This document shows, in pieces, positions 56,901 through 64,000 of a stretch of DNA of 64,000 nucleotides. Each line of letters opens with the position of its first letter. Within the stretch, counting starts at the first letter, position 1. The notes beneath the pieces are model-generated. The model did no database searches. It saw nothing but the letters and a program-made list of their open reading frames with translations, and was not told the DNA's origin. The stretch comes from Pampus argenteus. Its lineage: Eukaryota; Chordata; Actinopteri; Scombriformes; Stromateidae. A program made the translations under genes and the position numbers. The DNA lies in the NCBI GenBank assembly GCA_036937835.1, contig CM072876.1, positions 18,040,001-18,104,000 of the forward strand, given 5' to 3'.

Positions 56901-59900
56901 ATAGCTTTCTCTCAGGCCAAAACTGACAACTACAGTTTTTCTTAAACAACAAGCAATATTTTCAATCAAAACCATGTTTGCCATCAACAAGTAACTGATT
57001 TCTAATGATTAGGAGCACAAAACTCACTTCTGAGAGCTTTGTGCAGCTTTTACTGTAACATTTGTAAAAACAGCTTTCTCTCAGGCCAAGACTGACAACT
57101 ACAGTTTTTCTTAAACAACAAGCAATATTTTCAATCAAAACCATGTTTGCCATCAACAAGTACCTGATTTCTAATGATTAGGACCAAAAAACTCACTTCT
57201 GAGAGCTTCCTGCAGCTGTTACTGTAACATTTGTAAAAATAGCTTTCTCTCTGCGAGAGAAGGCCAAAACTGACAACTACAGTTTTTCTTAAACAAGGAG
57301 CAATATTTTCAATCAAAACCATGTTTGCCATCAACAAGTAACTGATTTCTAATGATTAGGAGCACAAAACTCACTTCTGAGAGCTTCGTGCAGCTTTTAC
57401 TGTAACATTTGTAAAAATAGCTTTCTCTCAGGCCAAAACTGACAACTACAGTTTTTCTTAAACAAGGAGCAATATTTTCAATCAAAACCATGTTTGCCAT
57501 CAACAAGTAACTGATTTCTAATGATTAGGACCAAAAAACTCACTTCTGAGAGCTTCCTGCAGCTGTTACTGTAACATTTGTAAAAAAAGCTTTGTCTCTG
57601 CGAGAGAAGGCCAAAACTGACAACTACAGTTTTTCTTAAACAAGGAGCAATATTTTCAATCAAAACCATGTTTGCCATCAACAAGTAACTGATTTCTAAT
57701 GATTAGGACCAAAAAACTCACTTCTGAGAGCTTCCTGCAGCTGTTACTGTAACATTTGTAAAAAAAAGCTTTGTCTCTGCGAGAGAAGGCCAAAACTGAC
57801 AACTACAGTTTTTCTTAAACAAGGAGCAATATTTTCAATCAAAACCATGTTTGCCATCAACAAGTAACTGATTTCTAATGATTGGACGATAATACTCACT
57901 TCTGAGAGCTTCCTGCAGCTTTTACTGTAACATTTGTAAAAAATAGCTTTCTCTCAGGCCAAAACTGACAACTACAGTTTTTCTTAAACAAGGTGCAATA
58001 TTTTCAATCAAAACCATGTTTGCCATCAACAAGTAACTGATTTCTAATGATTGGACCATAATACTCACTTCTGAGAGCTTCCTGCAGCTTTTACTGTAAC
58101 ATTTGTAAAAAATAGCTTTCTCTCAGGCCAAAACTGACAACTACAGTTTTTCTTAAACAAGGAGCAATATTTTCAATCAAAACCCTGTTTGCCATCAACA
58201 AGTAACTGATTTCTAATGATTAGGACCAAAAAACTCACTTCTGAGAGCTTCCTGCAGCTTTTACTGTAACATTTGTAAAAATAGCTTTCTCTCAGGCCAA
58301 AACTGACAACTACAGTTTTTCTTAAACAAGGAGCAAGATTTTCAATCAAAACCATGTTTGCCATCAACAAGTAACTGATTTCTAATGATTAGGACCAAAA
58401 AACTCACTTCTGAGAGCTTCCTGCAGCTTTTGCTATAACATTTGTAAAAATAGCTTTCTCTCTGCGAGAGAAGGCCAACACTGACAACTACAGTTTTTCT
58501 TAAACAAGGAGCAATATTTTCAATCAAAACCATGTTTGCCATCAACAAGTAACTGATTTCTAATGATTAGGAGCACAAAACTCACTTCTGAGAGCTTCCT
58601 GCAGCTTTTACTGTAACATTTGTAAAAATAGCTTTCTCTCAGGCCAAAACTGACAACTACAGTTTTTTCTTAAACAACAAGCAATATTTTCAATCAAAAC
58701 CATGTTTGCCATCAACAAGTAACTGATTTCTAATGATTAGGACCAAAAAACTCACTTCTGAGAGCTTCCTGCAGCTGTTACTGTAACATTTGTAAAAATA
58801 GCTTCCTCTCAGGCCAAAACTGACAACTACAGATTTTCTTAAACAAGGAGCAATATTTTCAATCAAAACCATGTTTGCCATCAACAAGTAACTGATTTCT
58901 AATGATTAGGACCAAAAACCTCACTTCTGAGAGCTTCCTGCAGCTTTTACTGTAACATTTGTAAAAATAGCTTTCTCTCAGCGAGAGAAGGTCAAAAATG
59001 ACAACTACAGTTTTTCTTAAACAAGGAGCAATATTTTCAATCAAAACCATGTTTGCCATCAACAAGTAACTGATTTCTAATGATTGGACCATAAAACTCA
59101 CTTCTGAGAGCTTCCTGCAGCTTTTACTGTAACATTTGTAAAAATAGCTTTCTCTCAGGCCAAAACTGACAACTACAGTTTTTCTTAAACAAGGAGCAAG
59201 ATTTTCAATCAAAACCATGTTTGCCATCAACAAGTAACTGATTTCTAATGATTAGGACGAAAAAACTCACTTCTGAGAGCTTCCTGCAGCTTTTACTGTA
59301 ACATTTGTAAAAATAGCTTTCTCTCAGGCCAAAACTGACAACTACAGTTTTTCTTAAACAAGGAGCAATATTTTCAATCAAAACCATGTTTGCCATCAAC
59401 AAGTAACTGATTTCTAATGATTAGGAGCACAAAACTCACTTCTGAGAGCTTCGTGCAGTTTTTACTGTAACATTTGTAAAAATAGCTTTCTCTCAGGCCA
59501 AAACTGACAACTACAGTTTTTCTTAAACAACAAGCAATATTTTCAATCAAAACCATGTTTGACATCAACAAGTAACTGATTTCTAATGATTAGGACAAAA
59601 AAACTCACTTCTGAGAGCTTCCTGCAGCTGTTACTGTAACATTTGTAAAAATAGCTTTCTCTCTGCGAGAGAATGCCAAAACTGACAACTACAGTTTTTC
59701 TTAAACAAGGAGCAATATTTTCAATCAAAACCATGTTTGCCATCAACAAGTAACTGATTTCTAATGATTAGGAGCACAAAACTCACTTCTGAGAGCTTCG
59801 TGCAGTTTTTACTGTAACATTTGTAAAAATAGCTTTCTCTCAGGCCAAAACTGACAACTACAGTTTTTCTTAAACAACAAGCAATATTTTCAATCAAAAC

Positions 59901-62900
59901 CATGTTTGCCATCAACAAGTAACTGATTTCTAATGATTAGGACAAAAAAACTCACTTCTGAGAGCTTCCTGCAGCTGTTACTGTAACATTTGTAAAAATA
60001 GCTTTCTCTCTGCGAGAGAATGCCAAAACTGACAACTACAGTTTTTCTTAAACAAGGAGCAATATTTTCAATCAAAACCATGTTTGCCATCAACAAGTAA
60101 CTGATTTCTAATGATTAGGAGCACAAAACTCACTTCTGAGAGCTTTGTGCAGCTTTTACTGTAACATTTGTAAAAACAGCTTTCTCTCAGGCCAAAACTG
60201 ACAACTACAGTTTTTCTTAAACAACAAGCAATATTTTCAATCAAAACCATGTTTGCCATCAACAAGTACCTGATTTCTAATGATTAGGACCAAAAAACTC
60301 ACTTCTGAGAGCTTCCTGCAGCTGTTACTGTAACATTTGTAAAAATAGCTTTCTCTCTGCGAGAGAAGGCCAAAACTGACAACTACAGTTTTTCTTAAAC
60401 AAGGAGCAATATTTTCAATCAAAACCATGTTTGCCATCAACAAGTAACTGATTTCTAATGATTAGGACCAAAAAACTTACTTCTGAGAGCTTCCTGCAGC
60501 TGTTACTGTAACATTTGTAAAAAAAAGCTTTGTCTCTGCGAGAGAAGGCCAAAACTGACAACTACAGTTTTTCTTAAACAACAAGCAATATTTTCAATCA
60601 AAACCATGTTTGCCATCAACAAGTAACTGATTTCTAATGATTAGGAGCACAAAACTCACTTCTGAGAGCTTCGTGCAGCTTTTACTGTAACATTTGTAAA
60701 AATAGCTTTCTCTCAGGCCAAAACTGACAACTACAGTTTTTCTTAAACAAGGAGCAATATTTTCAATCAAAACCATGTTTGCCATCAACAAGTAACTGAT
60801 TTCTAATGATTAGGACCAAAAAACTCACTTCTGAGAGCTTCCTGCAGCTGTTACTGTAACATTTGTAAAAAAAAGCTTTGTCTCTGCGAGAGAAGGCCAA
60901 AACTGACAACTACAGTTTTTCTTAAACAACAAGCAATATTTTCAATCAAAACCATGTTTGCCATCAACAAGTAACTGATTTCTAATGATTAGGAGCACAA
61001 AACTCACTTCTGAGAGCTTTGTGCAGCTTTTACTGTAACATTTGTAAAAACAGCTTTCTCTCAGGCCAAAACTGACAACTACAGTTTTTCTTAAACAACA
61101 AGCAATATTTTCAATCAAAACCATGTTTGCCATCAACAAGTACCTGATTTCTAATGATTAGGACCAAAAAACTCACTTCTGAGAGCTTCCTGCAGCTGTT
61201 ACTGTAACATTTGTAAAAATAGCTTTCTCTCTGCGAGAGAAGGCCAAAACTGACAACTACAGTTTTTCTTAAACAACAAGCAATATTTTCAATCAAAACC
61301 ATGTTTGCCATCAACAAGTAACTGATTTCTAATGATTAGGAGCACAAAACTCACTTCTGAGAGCTTCGTGCAGCTTTTACTGTAACATTTGTAAAAATAG
61401 CTTTCTCTCAGGCCAAAACTGACAACTACAGTTTTTCTTAAACAAGGAGCAATATTTTCAATCAAAACCATGTTTGCCATCAACAAGTAACTGATTTCTA
61501 ATGATTAGGACCAAAAAACTCACTTCTGAGAGCTTCCTGCAGCTGTTACTGTAACATTTGTAAAAAAAGCTTTGTCTCTGCGAGAGAAGGCCAAAACTGA
61601 CAACTACAGTTTTTCTTAAACAAGGAGCAATATTTTCAATCAAAACCATGTTTGCCATCAACAAGTAACTGATTTCTAATGATTAGGAGCACAAAACTCA
61701 CTTCTGAGAGCTTCGTGCAGCTTTTACTGTAACATTTGTAAAAATAGCTTTCTCTCAGGCCAAAACTGACAACTACAGTTTTTCTTAAACAACAAGCAAT
61801 ATTTTCAATCAAAACTATGTTTGCCATCAACAAGTAACTGATTTCTAATGATTAGGAGCACAAAACTCACTTCTGAGAGCTTCGTGCAGCTTTTACTGTA
61901 ACATTTGTAAAAATAGCTTTCTCTCTGTGAGAGAATGCCAAAACTGACAACTACAGTTTTTCTTAAACAAGGAGCAATATTTTCAATCAAAACCATGTTT
62001 GCCATCAACAAGTAACTGATTTCTAATGATTAGGAGCACAAAACTCACTTCTGAGAGCTTCGTGCAGCTTTTACTGTAACATTTGTGAAAATAGCTTTCT
62101 CTCAGGCCAAAACTGACAACTACAGTTTTTCTTAAACAAGGTGCAATATTTTCAATCAAAACCATGTTTGCCATCAACAAGTAACTGATTTCTAATGATT
62201 GGACCATAATACTCACTTCTGAGAGCTTCCTGCAGCTTTTACTGTAACATTTGTAAAAAATAGCTTTCTCTCAGGCCAAAACTGACAACTACAGTTTTTC
62301 TTAAACAAGGAGCAATATTTTCAATCAAAACCCTGTTTGCCATCAACAAGTAACTGATTTCTAATGATTAGGACCAAAAAACTCACTTCTGAGAGCTTCC
62401 TGCAGCTTTTACTGTAACATTTGTAAAAATAGCTTTCTCTCAGGCCAAAACTGACAACTACAGTTTTTCTTAAACAAGGAGCAAGATTTTCAATCAAAAC
62501 CATGTTTGCCATCAACAAGTAACTGATTTCTAATGATTAGGACCAAAAAACTCACTTCTGAGAGCTTCCTGCAGCTTTTGCTATAACATTTGTAAAAATA
62601 GCTTTCTCTCTGCGAGAGAAGGCCAAAACTGACAACTACAGTTTTTCTTAAACAAGGAGCAATATTTTCAATCAAAACCATGTTTGCCATCAACAAGTAA
62701 CTGATTTCTAATGATTAGGAGCACAAAACTCACTTCTGAGAGCTTCCTGCAGCTTTTACTGTAACATTTGTAAAAATAGCTTTCTCTCAGGCCAAAACTG
62801 ACAACTACAGTTTTTTCTTAAACAACAAGCAATATTTTCAATCAAAACCATGTTTGCCATCAACAAGTAACTGATTTCTAATGATTAGGACCAAAAAACT

Positions 62901-64000
62901 CACTTCTGAGAGCTTCCTGCAGCTGTTACTGTAACATTTGTAAAAATAGCTTCCTCTCAGGCCAAAACTGACAACTACAGTTTTTCTTAAACAAGGAGCA
63001 ATATTTTCAATCAAAACCATGTTTGCCATCAACAAGTAACTGATTTCTAATGATTAGGACCAAAAACCTCACTTCTGAGAGCTTCCTGCAGCTTTTACTG
63101 TAACATTTGTAAAAATAGCTTTCTCTCAGCGAGAGAAGGTCAAAAATGACAACTACAGTTTTTCTTAAACAAGGAGCAATATTTTCAATCAAAACCATGT
63201 TTGCCATCAACAAGTAACTGATTTCTAATGATTGGACCATAAAACTCACTTCTGAGAGCTTCCTGCAGCTTTTACTGTAACATTTGTAAAAATAGCTTTC
63301 TCTCAGGCCAAAACTGACAACTACAGTTTTTCTTAAACAAGGAGCAAGATTTTCAATCAAAACCATGTTTGCCATCAACAAGTAACTGATTTCTAATGAT
63401 TAGGACGAAAAAACTCACTTCTGAGAGCTTCCTGCAGCTTTTACTGTAACATTTGTAAAAATAGCTTTCTCTCAGGCCAAAACTGACAACTACAGTTTTT
63501 CTTAAACAAGGAGCAATATTTTCAATCAAAACCATGTTTGCCATCAACAAGTAACTGATTTCTAATGATTAGGAGCACAAAACTCACTTCTGAGAGCTTC
63601 GTGCAGTTTTTACTGTAACATTTGTAAAAATAGCTTTCTCTCAGGCCAAAACTGACAACTACAGTTTTTCTTAAACAACAAGCAATATTTTCAATCAAAA
63701 CCATGTTTGACATCAACAAGTAACTGATTTCTAATGATTAGGACAAAAAAACTCACTTCTGAGAGCTTCCTGCAGCTGTTACTGTAACATTTGTAAAAAT
63801 AGCTTTCTCTCTGCGAGAGAATGCCAAAACTGACAACTACAGTTTTTCTTAAACAAGGAGCAATATTTTCAATCAAAACCATGTTTGCCATCAACAAGTA
63901 ACTGATTTCTAATGATTAGGAGCACAAAACTCACTTCTGAGAGCTTCGTGCAGCTTTTACTGTAACATTTGTAAAAATAGCTTTCTCTCAGGCCAAAACT
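41965..64000 (-). repeat. 169/178-bp satellite array, right arm, inverted
   Basis: Same unit on the minus strand, about 128 copies, continuing past the window end. Both length classes occur. Multi-unit duplications: about 50.2-53.5 kb repeats at +4,490 bp (54.7-58.0 kb; both copies share the TTTTTACTTAAAC variant, at 51.93 and 56.42 kb). About 58.0-59.8 kb repeats at +4,148 bp (62.1-63.9 kb; shared ACCCTGTTTGCC and GGTCAAAAATGAC variants). Variants GTGCAG versus CTGCAG next to GAGAGCTTC and GGAGCAA versus CAAGCAA distinguish subfamilies. Confidence 0.97.

Noticed and set aside
32438..64000. Over a hundred similar 65-68-codon reading frames (and some of about 125 codons)
   Set aside because: They recur once per satellite unit. 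Unit lengths 169 and 178 are both 1 mod 3, so each unit shifts frame and each frame overlaps the next. Many start at non-ATG codons, and both strands show them according to array orientation. They are by-products of the repeat.
32438..64000. CRISPR array
   Set aside because: The repeats are direct tandem units without unique spacers, in a vertebrate genome.
43240..64000. CENP-B box in the satellite (TTCG near AGCTTCGTGCAG)
   Set aside because: Only TTCG is shared. The required A and the CGGG part are absent at the right spacing.

Overview
The window is eukaryotic and almost certainly from a teleost fish. It holds spliced vertebrate genes with GT/AG introns and fish-type repeats: Rex1/Babar and L2 LINEs, L1, Tc1-like, chromodomain Ty3/gypsy, Gmr1-like and Penelope-like remnants, and a tRNA-derived SINE. 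There are no operons, CRISPR arrays or bacterial signals.

Layout. 1-6345 is a nest of decayed transposons: a hAT-like end, a Tc1-like fragment, a gypsy integrase/chromodomain fragment, and an L1 (minus strand) split by an L2 LINE (plus strand). 6633-11672 holds the last six coding exons of a DDHD1-type phosphatidic-acid phospholipase A1 gene (plus strand); upstream exons are not seen and would lie left of the window. Its introns carry a small L1 insertion with target-site duplication and a Penelope-like remnant. 17036-21904 is a complete six-exon gene (plus strand) for an amisyn-like protein (syntaxin-binding protein 6-like, predicted 291 aa). Its fourth coding intron contains three 5S rRNA-derived sequences: one 5S/RTE-LINE chimera flanked by a 16-bp target-site duplication, and two degenerate copies separated by related spacers, i.e. 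a relic of tandem 5S rDNA. 22.9-32.4 kb is intergenic and rich in transposons: a SINE, a Gmr1-like fragment with integrase upstream of reverse transcriptase, and a Rex1 LINE with a gypsy LTR-gag insertion and a GATA microsatellite tail. A Tc1-like fragment ends at a near-perfect 33-bp-arm hairpin.

32438-64000, half of the window, is a tandem satellite of 169-bp units (178 bp when a 9-bp insertion is present), about 34% GC. It runs in one orientation to 41964 and in the opposite orientation from 41965 to the window end. Multi-unit blocks of about 4.1-4.7 kb are duplicated within both arms. The many 65-68-codon reading frames there are by-products of the repeat, not genes.

Only two host protein genes are supported: a lipid phospholipase and a SNARE-regulatory protein. 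Nothing in the sequence links them functionally beyond adjacency. All boundaries and homologies come from reading the sequence and recalled family features; no database search was run.
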